From ZLKRG08 sp046048895 (GTDB lineage: Bacteria > Actinomycetota > Actinomycetes > Nanopelagicales > Nanopelagicaceae): a stretch of 64,000 bases of DNA. The DNA lies in assembly GCA_046048895.1 (NCBI GenBank), contig JBJOFF010000004.1, positions 59,230 to 123,229 on the forward strand. Reading direction: 5' to 3'. The position numbers and the translations under genes are program-made. The notes beneath the pieces were generated by a model. That model searched no databases, was not told the DNA's origin, and saw only the letters and a list, made by a program, of their open reading frames with translations. Positions 1 to 8,196 of this stretch are shown one piece after another; the first letter of the stretch is position 1; every line of letters starts with the position of its first letter.

Positions 1-503
1 TAAACAAAACCTCCGCAATTCTTTACTACCGCGGCAAGTCTCTCGTTGTTGCTACTAGGAGCAACAACGAAGATTGAATTTAAATTATGAGCTTTACACG
101 CGGCAAGCCAAGGTTCGGCCTCTTCGATTGTTAAATCAGGTGTGATGGTGCCACTGCCGCCGACTGCAGCCATATCGCTAGCAAACTTTTCGATACCGTA
201 TTTTTCGATTGGATTCCAGTAGCTCATGATTACCGATGGAACTAATGATGCGGCGAACTTCAAAGTTTCCATTACATCGTTAGCGCTGGTGCCATTCGCT
301 AAAGATTTATCTGCAGCTGCTTGAATGGTAGGTCCATCCATAACTGGATCGCTATATGGAAAACCAACTTCAATTGCATCTACCCCGCCATCCACCATAG
401 CTTTGATTATCTCTTTAGCACCTTGGATAGTTGGATAACCAGCCGGAACGTAACCAATTAATTTGGCGCCAGGGGTTTGAAATAGTTGATCTAATGCAGT
501 CAT
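1..503 (-). CDS. trpA: Tryptophan synthase alpha subunit, partial (3' end outside the window)
   Basis: Cleaves indole-3-glycerol phosphate to indole and glyceraldehyde 3-phosphate, passing indole to TrpB. The visible part (about 167 residues) starts MTALDQLFQTPGAKLIGYVP and contains the family segment VDAIEVGFPYSDPVMDGPTI with the catalytic Glu and the conserved FPYSDP turn. The frame stays open to base 1, so roughly the last third of a usual 260-270 aa protein lies to the left. The ATG at 501-503 sits 8 bases after the trpB stop codon, as expected for the last gene of a trpE-X-C-B-A operon. Identification is firm; only the C-terminus is unseen. Confidence 0.95.
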   Translation of the reverse strand, partial: MTALDQLFQTPGAKLIGYVPAGYPTIQGAKEIIKAMVDGGVDAIEVGFPYSDPVMDGPTIQAAADKSLANGTSANDVMETLKFAASLVPSVIMSYWNPIEKYGIEKFASDMAAVGGSGTITPDLTIEEAEPWLAACKAHNLNSIFVVAPSSNNERLAAVVKNCGGFV

Positions 504-511
504 GTTCTTGA

Positions 512-1696
512 TTAAGCTAACGGTATTCCGAAATAGTTTGCCGCAGTATGAACATCTTTATCGCCACGACCAGATAAATTAATTAACAAAATCGCATCTG
601 GGCCAAGCTCTTTTCCAATCTTCATCGCACCCGCTAGCGCGTGCGCTGTTTCAATCGCCGGAATTATTCCTTCAGTTTTACATAAAATTGAGAACGCTTC
701 CATGGCTTCAGCATCAGTAATTGATCTATATTCGGCTCGACCGGTGTCGTTAAGAATCGCATGCTCTGGCCCAACACCTGGGTAATCAAGTCCCGCGCTA
801 ATTGAATGCGACTCTACGGTTTGACCATTTGCATCCTGAAGCACGTAAGTACGAGTTCCGTGTAGTACGCCAACACTGCCACCTGAAATAGTAGAAGCAT
901 GTTTGCCAGTTTCAATTCCTGCTCCACCTGCTTCAAGACCAATTAGGCGCACACTTTCATCAGTGATAAATCTGTGAAAGATTCCGATCGCATTTGATCC
1001 GCCGCCAACACAGGCCAGAACTGCATCAGGTAGTCGTCCGGTTAATTGCAGAACTTGTTCACGCGCTTCTTCGCCAATGATTTTGTGAAAATCACGGACC
1101 ATCTCTGGGAATGGATGTGGCCCTGCAACTGTGCCTAGTAAATAATGTGTAGTGTCGACATTAGTGACCCAATCTCGCATTGCTTCATTGATGGCATCTT
1201 TTAGCGTTTTCGAACCAGTTGTTACTGGAACTACTTCTGCACCAAGTAATTTCATACGTGCAACATTTAGCGCTTGGCGTTTAGTGTCCTCTTCGCCCAT
1301 ATAGACGACGCATTCGAGACCAAGTAACGCTGCTGCAGTAGCAGAGGCCACGCCATGTTGACCAGCTCCGGTTTCGGCAATTATGCGTGGCTTACCCATT
1401 CGTTTGGTTAGTAAAGCTTGTCCCAACACGTTATTTATCTTGTGTGAACCGGTATGGTTTAAATCTTCTCGCTTTAATAGCACCATTGCCCCACCACAAT
1501 GTTCCGCAAATCTTTTTGCTTCAGTGATGATTGACGGTCTACCTGAATAAGTTTTGTGAAGATAATCTAACTCTGCTTGAAATAGCGGATCTTTTTTTGC
1601 GGCTTCGAATGCCGCAGCTAATTCATCTAACGCAGGTATTAGAGCTTCCGGAACGAAGCGACCGCCATATTGGCCAAAGTGTCCATCGAAGCTCAT
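512..1696 (-). CDS. trpB: Tryptophan synthase beta subunit
   Basis: PLP enzyme condensing indole with serine to make tryptophan; works as an alpha2-beta2 complex with TrpA. 394 aa with the full family pattern: FGQYGGRFVPE near the start, the PLP lysine in HTGSHKINN (about Lys86), and the phosphate loop GGGSNAIG in the second half. The frame is open further upstream to a TTG at 1774, but the residues there are trpC sequence read in another frame. The ATG at 1694-1696, just before the conserved FDGHFGQYGGRF, is therefore the start, 10 bases after the trpC stop. No clear Shine-Dalgarno sequence is visible, so translation is probably coupled to trpC. Confidence 0.96.
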   Translation of the reverse strand: MSFDGHFGQYGGRFVPEALIPALDELAAAFEAAKKDPLFQAELDYLHKTYSGRPSIITEAKRFAEHCGGAMVLLKREDLNHTGSHKINNVLGQALLTKRMGKPRIIAETGAGQHGVASATAAALLGLECVVYMGEEDTKRQALNVARMKLLGAEVVPVTTGSKTLKDAINEAMRDWVTNVDTTHYLLGTVAGPHPFPEMVRDFHKIIGEEAREQVLQLTGRLPDAVLACVGGGSNAIGIFHRFITDESVRLIGLEAGGAGIETGKHASTISGGSVGVLHGTRTYVLQDANGQTVESHSISAGLDYPGVGPEHAILNDTGRAEYRSITDAEAMEAFSILCKTEGIIPAIETAHALAGAMKIGKELGPDAILLINLSGRGDKDVHTAANYFGIPLA

Positions 1697-1706
1697 GTCG
1701 CGAATT

Positions 1707-2474
1707 CTACTTTGTGCCAAGCAGTTCTTGCATACTGCGAATTGGGTCCCCTGCTTTAACCAAGGCCTCTCCAACCAAAATCACATTAGCCCCCACCGCT
1801 TCAGCAAAGAGCACATCCGACCGAGTTGAGATCCCAGATTCTGCAACTTTGATTAGCTCCTGTGGAATTCTGGGAATCAACTCTTTAAATGCAGCCGGAT
1901 CGACTTCCAAAGTCTTTAGATTTCTGGAATTTACTCCGATTATTTCGGGGTTGATTTCCATTGCGGCTTCAAGCTCATCGTGAGTATGAACTTCGATTAG
2001 CGACTTCATTCCTAATTCGTTGGCCAATGCAAAGTAATCACTCAGTTGTGATTTTGATAGAGCTGCAACTATGAGTAAAACCAAATCAGCGCCATGAGCT
2101 CTGGCTTCGTAAAATTGGTATTCATCAACCATAAAGTCTTTTCGCAACATCGGAAGAGATGTCTCTTTACGGACCGCATCAAAATCTTCCAAGGAGCCAT
2201 TAAATCTGCGACGTTCAGTTAATACTGATACCGCTGCTGCTCCGGCGCTTTGATATTGAGCTGCAAGCTTTGCTGGTTCTGGAATTTCCGCTAAATCACC
2301 TTTGCTTGGTGATTTACGTTTTACCTCTGCAATAACTGACATTGAACCAAATGGGAAATTAGGCGTAATTGGTTTTGGAGCTTGCTCCAATAATTCATGT
2401 AACTTCGAAAGAGGCAATCTTCGCGCGGCCAAATCTTCTCTTACGCCTTCAATGATTGAATCTAAAACGCTCAT
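1707..2474 (-). CDS. trpC: Indole-3-glycerol phosphate synthase
   Basis: Closes the indole ring of CdRP to give indole-3-glycerol phosphate. 255 aa, a single-domain TIM barrel of normal length without a TrpF fusion. The signature VIAEVKRKSPSKG (catalytic Lys on strand 1) and the C-terminal phosphate-binding ESGI and LVGEALVKA segments are present. Its ATG overlaps the stop of the small upstream gene in an ATGA arrangement (2471-2474), implying translational coupling. The absence of a fused or neighbouring trpF fits with PriA at 5218-5937 supplying that reaction. Confidence 0.96.
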   Translation of the reverse strand: MSVLDSIIEGVREDLAARRLPLSKLHELLEQAPKPITPNFPFGSMSVIAEVKRKSPSKGDLAEIPEPAKLAAQYQSAGAAAVSVLTERRRFNGSLEDFDAVRKETSLPMLRKDFMVDEYQFYEARAHGADLVLLIVAALSKSQLSDYFALANELGMKSLIEVHTHDELEAAMEINPEIIGVNSRNLKTLEVDPAAFKELIPRIPQELIKVAESGISTRSDVLFAEAVGANVILVGEALVKAGDPIRSMQELLGTK

Positions 2475-2641
2475 TGGTCCGTGTCCGTAGTTGGATCAAT
2501 GCCGCGATCTAATTTCTGCCAATCCGAAGATCCAAATGCTGAACGTTCGTATCTTGAAGCTTTCTTGCGCTTGCTTCCGATAAATGCAATTAGCGCAAGT
2601 GCTAGTCCTGTTGTGATTGCGAAAGCTGCTAAATCTCTCAT
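2471..2641 (-). CDS. Small single-helix membrane protein in the trp operon, possible minimised Trp-operon-associated protein
   Basis: A 56-codon frame fits exactly between trpE and trpC: its ATG (2639-2641) overlaps the trpE TGA and its TGA overlaps the trpC ATG, ATGA at both ends. The product has one hydrophobic helix (residues 4-21, TTGLALALIAF), a basic SKRKKASR stop-transfer segment, and an acidic tail SDWQKLDRGIDPTTDT. From memory, the roughly 190-aa actinobacterial Trp-operon membrane protein (TIGR02234 type) ends in a similar W-x-x-L-D-x-G-x-D-P-T tail and sits at this same locus. I infer a shrunken version keeping the last helix and tail. Function is unknown. The perfect double overlap argues strongly that it is a real gene. 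Confidence 0.75.
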   Translation of the reverse strand: MRDLAAFAITTGLALALIAFIGSKRKKASRYERSAFGSSDWQKLDRGIDPTTDTDQ

Positions 2642-4125
2642 TTTGCTACCCTCAAATTATTTGCGGAATTAATAGCGCCAAGTACGGCTGCTGCTTTATT
2701 GATGCACTCTTGATTCTCAGCTGAGGCATCTGAGTCTGCAACTATTCCGGCGCCCGCCTGAGCATAAGCAACTCCATCTTTAATAACTGCAGTTCTGATT
2801 GCAATACAAGTATCGATATTGCCACGAAAATCTAAATACCCAAGCGCTCCGCCATAAATTCCTCTTCGGTTTGGTTCGAGCTCTTCAATAATTTCCATGG
2901 CGCGAGGTTTTGGAGCACCAGATAAAGTGCCAGCTGGGAAAGTTGAGAAGAGCGCATCTATTGGTGATTTATCGGCTGCTAATTTTCCTGTAACAGTAGA
3001 AACAATATGCATCACATGTGAAAAACGTTCGATATTCATAAATTCAACAACTTCAACGCTCCCAGGTAGGCAGACTCTGCCTAAATCATTTCTACCTAAA
3101 TCAACCAACATAAGATGCTCGGCGCGCTCCTTTGGATCAGCTAAAAGTTCTTGTGCATTTCGTTCATCAATTTCTGGCGAATTAGATCGCTTGCGTGTTC
3201 CAGCAATGGGGTGCACCATCACTTCACCATTGGTAACTTTAACTAGCGCTTCTGGGCTAGAACCGACAATATCCAGCCCATCTTCGAATCTTAGAAAGAA
3301 CATATATGGACTTGGATTGTGAAGTCTTAACATTCGATAAACATCAATGGAATCAGCATGGCACTCAGCAGCAAATCGCTGGGAAATCACGACTTGAAAA
3401 GCTTCTCCAGCTTTAATTTCTTCCTTAACTTGCGCAACTTTCTTAACAAATTCTGATTCTGAAATATTGCGTTGATATTCCGGAGCGCTCTTTTCGTCAA
3501 CAAATGCCAAGTTACCAGGTAGCGCTGTTTGTAAATCAGATTGCATGCGATTTAATCTTTTAATTGCTAATTCATAAACTTCATCTACGCGCTCGTCGCT
3601 ACCATCCCAATTGATAACGTTTGCAATCAAAGTGATTGTGCCTTCTGCGTGATCCATAACCGCTAAATCAGAAGTCAACATAAATTCTAGTTCCGGCACA
3701 TTCAAATCATTTTTCGCTATAGCCGGAAGTTTCTCTAATCTACGAACGCTGTCGTAGCCCAAGTATCCAACTAAACCGCCAGTTAAGGTTGGCATGTTTG
3801 GTAATTGCGGAGAACGTAAGTGTGCTGCAGCCATGCGCAAAGCAGTAAGTGGGTCCACATCAGTTGGCGCACCTGCCGGCATAGTGCCACGCCAGAATAC
3901 TTTGCCATCTTTTTCGGTAAGTGTTGCTTCAGAGGCCACACCGATAAATGAGTATCTAGACCATACGCCACCATGTTCGGCAGATTCCAAAAGAAAAGTA
4001 TTGGCTTTTAACTTACTTAATTTGCGGTAAACCCCTATTGGCGTCTCGCCATCTGCCAATAACTTTCTCGTAATTGGGATGACGTTATAATTTTTTGCGT
4101 ATTCGCGGAATTCAGTTAAGTTCAT
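2638..4125 (-). CDS. trpE: Anthranilate synthase component I
   Basis: Converts chorismate plus ammonia (from TrpG, not in this window) to anthranilate. About 495 aa with the N-terminal tryptophan-feedback motif LLES (in NTFLLESAEHG) and the chorismate-binding C-terminal half: PIAGTRKRS, DLGRNDLGRV, FPAGTLSGAPK and GAGIVADSDA. The ATG at 4123-4125 (MNLTEFREYAKNYNVIPI) is preferred over the open frame further upstream, which is hisI coding sequence; it overlaps the hisI end by 14 bases. It ends in an ATGA overlap with the small membrane gene. First gene of the trp block, but fused without a gap to the his block, so the two are probably co-transcribed. Confidence 0.96.
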   Translation of the reverse strand: MNLTEFREYAKNYNVIPITRKLLADGETPIGVYRKLSKLKANTFLLESAEHGGVWSRYSFIGVASEATLTEKDGKVFWRGTMPAGAPTDVDPLTALRMAAAHLRSPQLPNMPTLTGGLVGYLGYDSVRRLEKLPAIAKNDLNVPELEFMLTSDLAVMDHAEGTITLIANVINWDGSDERVDEVYELAIKRLNRMQSDLQTALPGNLAFVDEKSAPEYQRNISESEFVKKVAQVKEEIKAGEAFQVVISQRFAAECHADSIDVYRMLRLHNPSPYMFFLRFEDGLDIVGSSPEALVKVTNGEVMVHPIAGTRKRSNSPEIDERNAQELLADPKERAEHLMLVDLGRNDLGRVCLPGSVEVVEFMNIERFSHVMHIVSTVTGKLAADKSPIDALFSTFPAGTLSGAPKPRAMEIIEELEPNRRGIYGGALGYLDFRGNIDTCIAIRTAVIKDGVAYAQAGAGIVADSDASAENQECINKAAAVLGAINSANNLRVAK

Positions 4126-4435
4126 TGTGAAAACAACTTTTCTGTCCGGTATGGCAAGCAGAGCCAATCTGATTTACCTTTAATAGGACTGAATCACCAT
4201 CGCAATCAAAAGAAATATCAGCTACTTCTTGGAAATGGCCAGATGTCTCTCCTTTAATCCAGAGTGAATTTCGAGATCGACTAAAGTAGGTTGCGCGCTT
4301 GGTTTCGATAGTTTTCAAAAGTGCTTCTTCATTCATCCATGCGAGCATTAAGACTTCATTGCTTTTAACATCCTGCGCAATCGCTGCAATCAAACCTTTG
4401 GCTAAGGCTGATTGAATCTGCGCTGGAATATTCAT
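4112..4435 (-). CDS. hisI: Phosphoribosyl-AMP cyclohydrolase
   Basis: Opens the purine ring of PR-AMP in the third step of histidine synthesis. 107 aa, the monofunctional size, with no HisE domain attached. The metal-binding pattern is complete: DCDGDSVLLKV followed by the C-terminal CHTGQKSCF cysteines. HisE and HisG are not in this window, as is usual for actinobacterial hisDCBH-priA-FI clusters. It lies 14 bases after hisF and runs into trpE with a 14-base overlap, joining the histidine and tryptophan blocks. Confidence 0.95.
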   Translation of the reverse strand: MNIPAQIQSALAKGLIAAIAQDVKSNEVLMLAWMNEEALLKTIETKRATYFSRSRNSLWIKGETSGHFQEVADISFDCDGDSVLLKVNQIGSACHTGQKSCFHNELN

Positions 4436-4449
4436 GGGTTAATTTTGCC

Positions 4450-5217
4450 CTAATTCAAAGCACTCTCGCGGACGTTATATCCGCGCAACTTGAGATACTT
4501 CTTAACATCTGAGATTCGAAATGTTCCAAAGTGAAATACGCTCGCGGCCAGCAGCGCATCTGCGCCAGTTTCAAGGGCATCTGCAAAATCCTCTAACTTT
4601 CCAGCGCCGCCAGATGCAATTAGTGGCACAGAACAAATTGGTCGGACATCTTTCAACATCTGTAGATCAAAGCCAGTTCTAGTTCCATCTGCATCCATTG
4701 AATTGAGCAGAATTTCCCCCACACCTAAATCGGTTGCTTGCTTGATCCACTCGAGCGCATCAATTCCAGCGCTTTCCCGACCGCCATGTGTTTTAACTTC
4801 GTATGTAGAGTTTGCACGTCTGGCATCTACCGAAAGAACCAGAACTTGAGAACCAAATTGATTGGCAATTTCGGAAATTAAATCCGGGCGATTGATTGCA
4901 GCAGTATTAATACTGACTTTATCGGCGCCAGCACGAAGTAGTCTATCTACATCCTCAACGCTTCTAATTCCTCCCCCAACTGTAAGTGGGATGAAAACTT
5001 GTTCTGCCGTTTGCTTAACAACTTCTATAGTGGTCTCTCGCCCACCACTTGAAGCAGAGATATCCAAAAAAGTTAATTCGTCTGCACCTTCATGGTTATA
5101 AGTTTTTGCTAATTCCGTTGGATCTCCCGCATCAACTAAATTTACGAAATTTACGCCTTTAACTACCCGCCCATCAGTTACATCAAGACACGGAATAATT
5201 CGAACTGATAGAGACAT
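4450..5217 (-). CDS. hisF: Imidazole glycerol phosphate synthase cyclase subunit
   Basis: TIM-barrel partner of HisH; uses ammonia from HisH to turn PRFAR into IGP and AICAR. 255 aa. The first strand carries the catalytic aspartate in RIIPCLDV, the second catalytic aspartate is in VLSVDARR, and the phosphate sites VGGGIRS and IASGGAG are intact. The ATG at 5215-5217 directly abuts the priA stop codon with no intervening base. Confidence 0.97.
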   Translation of the reverse strand: MSLSVRIIPCLDVTDGRVVKGVNFVNLVDAGDPTELAKTYNHEGADELTFLDISASSGGRETTIEVVKQTAEQVFIPLTVGGGIRSVEDVDRLLRAGADKVSINTAAINRPDLISEIANQFGSQVLVLSVDARRANSTYEVKTHGGRESAGIDALEWIKQATDLGVGEILLNSMDADGTRTGFDLQMLKDVRPICSVPLIASGGAGKLEDFADALETGADALLAASVFHFGTFRISDVKKYLKLRGYNVRESALN

Positions 5218-5937
5218 TTAATTTGCAATCCTTAAAGCCTCGTCCAAAGTGAAAGCACCTGCATAAAGCGCTTTACCCATAATTGCGCCTTCTACCCCGA
5301 TTTCCACCAAATTTTTCAAAGCGGAAATATCTGCAAGAGATGAGATGCCGCCAGATGCAACAATCGGAGCTTTAGTTACTTGGCAAACACTTTGAAGCAA
5401 TTCCAGATTAGGACCCTTTAACGTTCCATCTTTGGTTACGTCAGTAACTACATAACGAGCACAGCCATCTTTATCTAAACGTTCGATGGTTTCGAATAAA
5501 TCGCCGCCCTCTTTAGTCCAACCACGCGCTGCTAACGTCCGCCCGCGAACATCAAGACCTACCGCTATTCGATCGCCAAATTCCGAAATAACCTTCGAGG
5601 TCCACTCTGGATTTTCTAGCGCGGCGGTACCTAGATTTACTCTGCGGCACCCAGTTGCAAGTGCTCGGCGAAGCGAATCATCATCTCGAATTCCACCCGA
5701 TAGCTCTACATCAATATCTAGCTTTCCGATTACTTCAGCTAGAAGTTCAGCGTTACTACCAATCCCAAATGCTGCATCTAGATCAACCAGATGAATCCAC
5801 TCTGCACCTGCGCGTTGAAAATCAAGAGCTGCATCAAGTGGCGCACCATAGTTTGATTCGCTACCTAATTCGCCTTGCACAAGTCGAACTGCTTGACCAG
5901 CTTTCACGTCAACCGCTGGCAATAACTCTAGTTTCAT
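5218..5937 (-). CDS. priA: Bifunctional HisA/TrpF isomerase PriA
   Basis: Isomerises ProFAR (histidine pathway) and, in actinobacteria, also phosphoribosylanthranilate (tryptophan pathway). About 239 aa with LLPAVDV (catalytic Asp10), ELSGGIRDD, VGLDVRG (Asp129), and the RGW segment (Trp140) seen in mycobacterial and Streptomyces PriA. The VTDVTKDGTL strand carries the other acid region. No separate trpF is visible in the trp block, consistent with dual function. The ATG at 5935-5937 (MKLELLPAV) is chosen over an upstream in-frame start because it forms an ATGA overlap with the hisH stop. Dual specificity is inferred from family and context. Confidence 0.92.
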   Translation of the reverse strand: MKLELLPAVDVKAGQAVRLVQGELGSESNYGAPLDAALDFQRAGAEWIHLVDLDAAFGIGSNAELLAEVIGKLDIDVELSGGIRDDDSLRRALATGCRRVNLGTAALENPEWTSKVISEFGDRIAVGLDVRGRTLAARGWTKEGGDLFETIERLDKDGCARYVVTDVTKDGTLKGPNLELLQSVCQVTKAPIVASGGISSLADISALKNLVEIGVEGAIMGKALYAGAFTLDEALRIAN

Positions 5938-6527
5938 AAACTCTCCACCCAATTATTAATTAATTTTAATCCAGCAGCTCCGCTCTTCTCTGGATGAAAT
6001 TGAGTTGCGCAAATGCTCTGCTCTTCAATTGCCGAAATAAATTCACCGTGGTAATCAGTGCTGGCATAAGTGCTCACATTGCTATCTGTTACAGCATAAG
6101 AATGTACAAAGTAGAAAGATTCTCTTTCTAGACCTTTAAAAAGCTTTGAAGGCCCATGAACATTTACAGTATTCCATCCCATATGAGGCAGCACAGGCGC
6201 TTGCATCTTTTTTACAACTCCCTGGAGCGCACCGACTCCTTTGAATGAACCATGTTCGAGCCCTTCCTCAAACATAATTTGCATTCCTACGCAGATACCC
6301 AAAGTTGGCTTTCCAGTAGTAACTCGAGATTTAATTACTTGATCGCCATTTACTTTTAATAGACCGTCCATGCATGCACCAAAAGCGCCGACACCTGGCA
6401 CGACCAGCGCATCTGCGGCAGCGGCAATTTCAGGATCAGAAGTTAAAGTGACTTTTCGACCAGTAGTTTCAAATGCGCGTAAAGCAGATCTTAAATTTCC
6501 TGACCCGTAGTCAAGAATTGCGATCAA
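5934..6527 (-). CDS. hisH: Imidazole glycerol phosphate synthase glutaminase subunit
   Basis: Class I glutamine amidotransferase delivering ammonia to HisF. 197 aa. The triad can be read: the nucleophile Cys in LGICVGMQIMFE, and His and Glu in ATQFHPEKSG; the oxyanion region PGVGAFG is near residue 45. It overlaps hisB at its 5' end and priA at its 3' end by 4 bases each, so the three are tightly coupled. Confidence 0.96.
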   Translation of the reverse strand: MIAILDYGSGNLRSALRAFETTGRKVTLTSDPEIAAAADALVVPGVGAFGACMDGLLKVNGDQVIKSRVTTGKPTLGICVGMQIMFEEGLEHGSFKGVGALQGVVKKMQAPVLPHMGWNTVNVHGPSKLFKGLERESFYFVHSYAVTDSNVSTYASTDYHGEFISAIEEQSICATQFHPEKSGAAGLKLINNWVESL

Positions 6528-7105
6528 AGTGTTCCCTTTGTAGAAGGGATACCGGCTACGCCATCAAGTTTGATGGCGTCACGTAGTGCGCGAGCGACTG
6601 CTTTGAATTGTGATTCAAATACGTGGTGTGCATTGCGACCTTCTAGGACGCGAATATGTATTGCGATTCGAGCTTCGGCAACAATAGATTCCCAAATGTG
6701 CTTACCTAAAGTTGTGTCAAAGCTACCAATTAATTCGACTATCTCTGGTTGGCGATAAACCAAATATGGGCGTCCAGATAGATCAATCGCAACTTGGGTT
6801 AAAGATTCATCAATCGGAACTAGCGCATCGCCGAAACGGCGAATTCCTGATTTATCTCCAAGCGCTTCGCGCAGAGCTTGGCCGAATGCGAGAGAAGTAT
6901 CTTCAACAGTATGGTGCGAATCTACTTCGATGTCACCTTTTGTTTTGATAGTTAAATCAATACCTGAATGCTTACCTAATTGGCTCATCATGTGATCGAA
7001 GAATGGGACGCCGGTTTCGACTGAAACATTGCCGTTTCCGTCTAAATTGATTTCAACTAGAACGGATGATTCTTTAGTTGAACGTTCTACTCGAGCGGTT
7101 CTCAT
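6524..7105 (-). CDS. hisB: Imidazoleglycerol-phosphate dehydratase
   Basis: Dehydrates IGP to imidazole acetol phosphate. 193 aa, the monofunctional actinobacterial form without a phosphatase domain. Both metal-binding histidine motifs are present: DSHHTVEDT in the first half and RNAHHVFESQFKAVARALR in the second half, along with PFFDHM near residue 35. Starts in a 4-base overlap with the hisC stop. Confidence 0.96.
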   Translation of the reverse strand: MRTARVERSTKESSVLVEINLDGNGNVSVETGVPFFDHMMSQLGKHSGIDLTIKTKGDIEVDSHHTVEDTSLAFGQALREALGDKSGIRRFGDALVPIDESLTQVAIDLSGRPYLVYRQPEIVELIGSFDTTLGKHIWESIVAEARIAIHIRVLEGRNAHHVFESQFKAVARALRDAIKLDGVAGIPSTKGTL

Positions 7106-8196
7106 AACGCGCCTTTCAGGGCCTTTAGGAATTCTGAATTTTCGGCTTCGTTGCCAATCGTCACACGTAAGTAACCCGCTAATCCTACATCGCGAATTAA
7201 TACGCCCTCAGCTAATAATTTCTGCCATAGATCATTTGAGCTGGATTTAAAGCCGCCAAAGAGAATGAAATTCGCATCTGAAGGAATAACTTCAAGGCCC
7301 ATTGCAAGTAGCTCTTTTGCCATCGCATCCCTATCGGATGCCAATTTTGATACTTCAGCAAGGAGCTCATCTTGAAAATCCAATGCCACTTCTGCTGCTG
7401 TTTGAGTAAGCGCCGACAAGTGATACGGCAAGCGGACTAATTGAAGTGCTTCCACAACCGATTTATTTGCCGCTAAATATCCGAGTCTCGCTCCAGCAAA
7501 TGCAAACGCCTTGGACATTGTGCGACTCACTAATATATTTGGATACTTTTCAATCAGAGTAATTGCAGATGGTTGATTTGAGAATTCTGCATAAGCTTCA
7601 TCAACCACTAATAATCCTTTTACCTCAGCAGTCGCTTTAGCAAGATCTTCTATTTCAGAAATAGATACGGCAGAGCCTGTTGGATTATTAGGTGTAGTTA
7701 TAAATGTAAGAGCAGGCTTCATTTCTAAGATTTGTCTGATTGCTCCTTGAAGATTGAGAGTGAAATCTGCATTTCTTACCCCATCAACCCAATTAACATT
7801 TGCCACTTTGCCAATTAATGGGTGCATCGAATATGACGGTACAAATCCAAGTGCGCTATTTGAACCAAATGCTAGGAAGATAGATTGGAGAATCTCATTA
7901 CTTCCGTTTGCCGCCCAGATGTTCTCTACAGATAACTGGATTCCGGTCTGTTTCTTTAGATAAGAGGCCAAAGATTTGCGAAGATTAATTGCATCTCTAT
8001 CCGGATAGCGATTAAGAGTTGTGGCAACTTCTCCAATTCGCTTTGCGATAGCAGCTGCCAATTCCTTGGAAGGTCCATATGGATTTTCATTTGTATTTAA
8101 ACGAGAACTTGCTGGAACTTGTGGCGCACCATAAGGAGTCAGTGGGCGCAGTTGATCTCGTAACGGTAACCAGCTTGGCCAATTACTCATTTTCAT
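7102..8196 (-). CDS. hisC: Histidinol-phosphate aminotransferase
   Basis: PLP aminotransferase (fold type I) making histidinol phosphate from imidazole acetol phosphate. 364 aa. Typical landmarks are NTNENPYGPS near the N-terminus, the GSNEIL loop, TPNNPTGS, VDEAYAEF and the PLP-lysine segment SRTMSKAFAFAGARLGY. The first ATG (8196) overlaps hisD by 14 bases; a second ATG two codons later is an equally possible start. Confidence 0.95.
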   Translation of the reverse strand: MKMSNWPSWLPLRDQLRPLTPYGAPQVPASSRLNTNENPYGPSKELAAAIAKRIGEVATTLNRYPDRDAINLRKSLASYLKKQTGIQLSVENIWAANGSNEILQSIFLAFGSNSALGFVPSYSMHPLIGKVANVNWVDGVRNADFTLNLQGAIRQILEMKPALTFITTPNNPTGSAVSISEIEDLAKATAEVKGLLVVDEAYAEFSNQPSAITLIEKYPNILVSRTMSKAFAFAGARLGYLAANKSVVEALQLVRLPYHLSALTQTAAEVALDFQDELLAEVSKLASDRDAMAKELLAMGLEVIPSDANFILFGGFKSSSNDLWQKLLAEGVLIRDVGLAGYLRVTIGNEAENSEFLKALKGAL

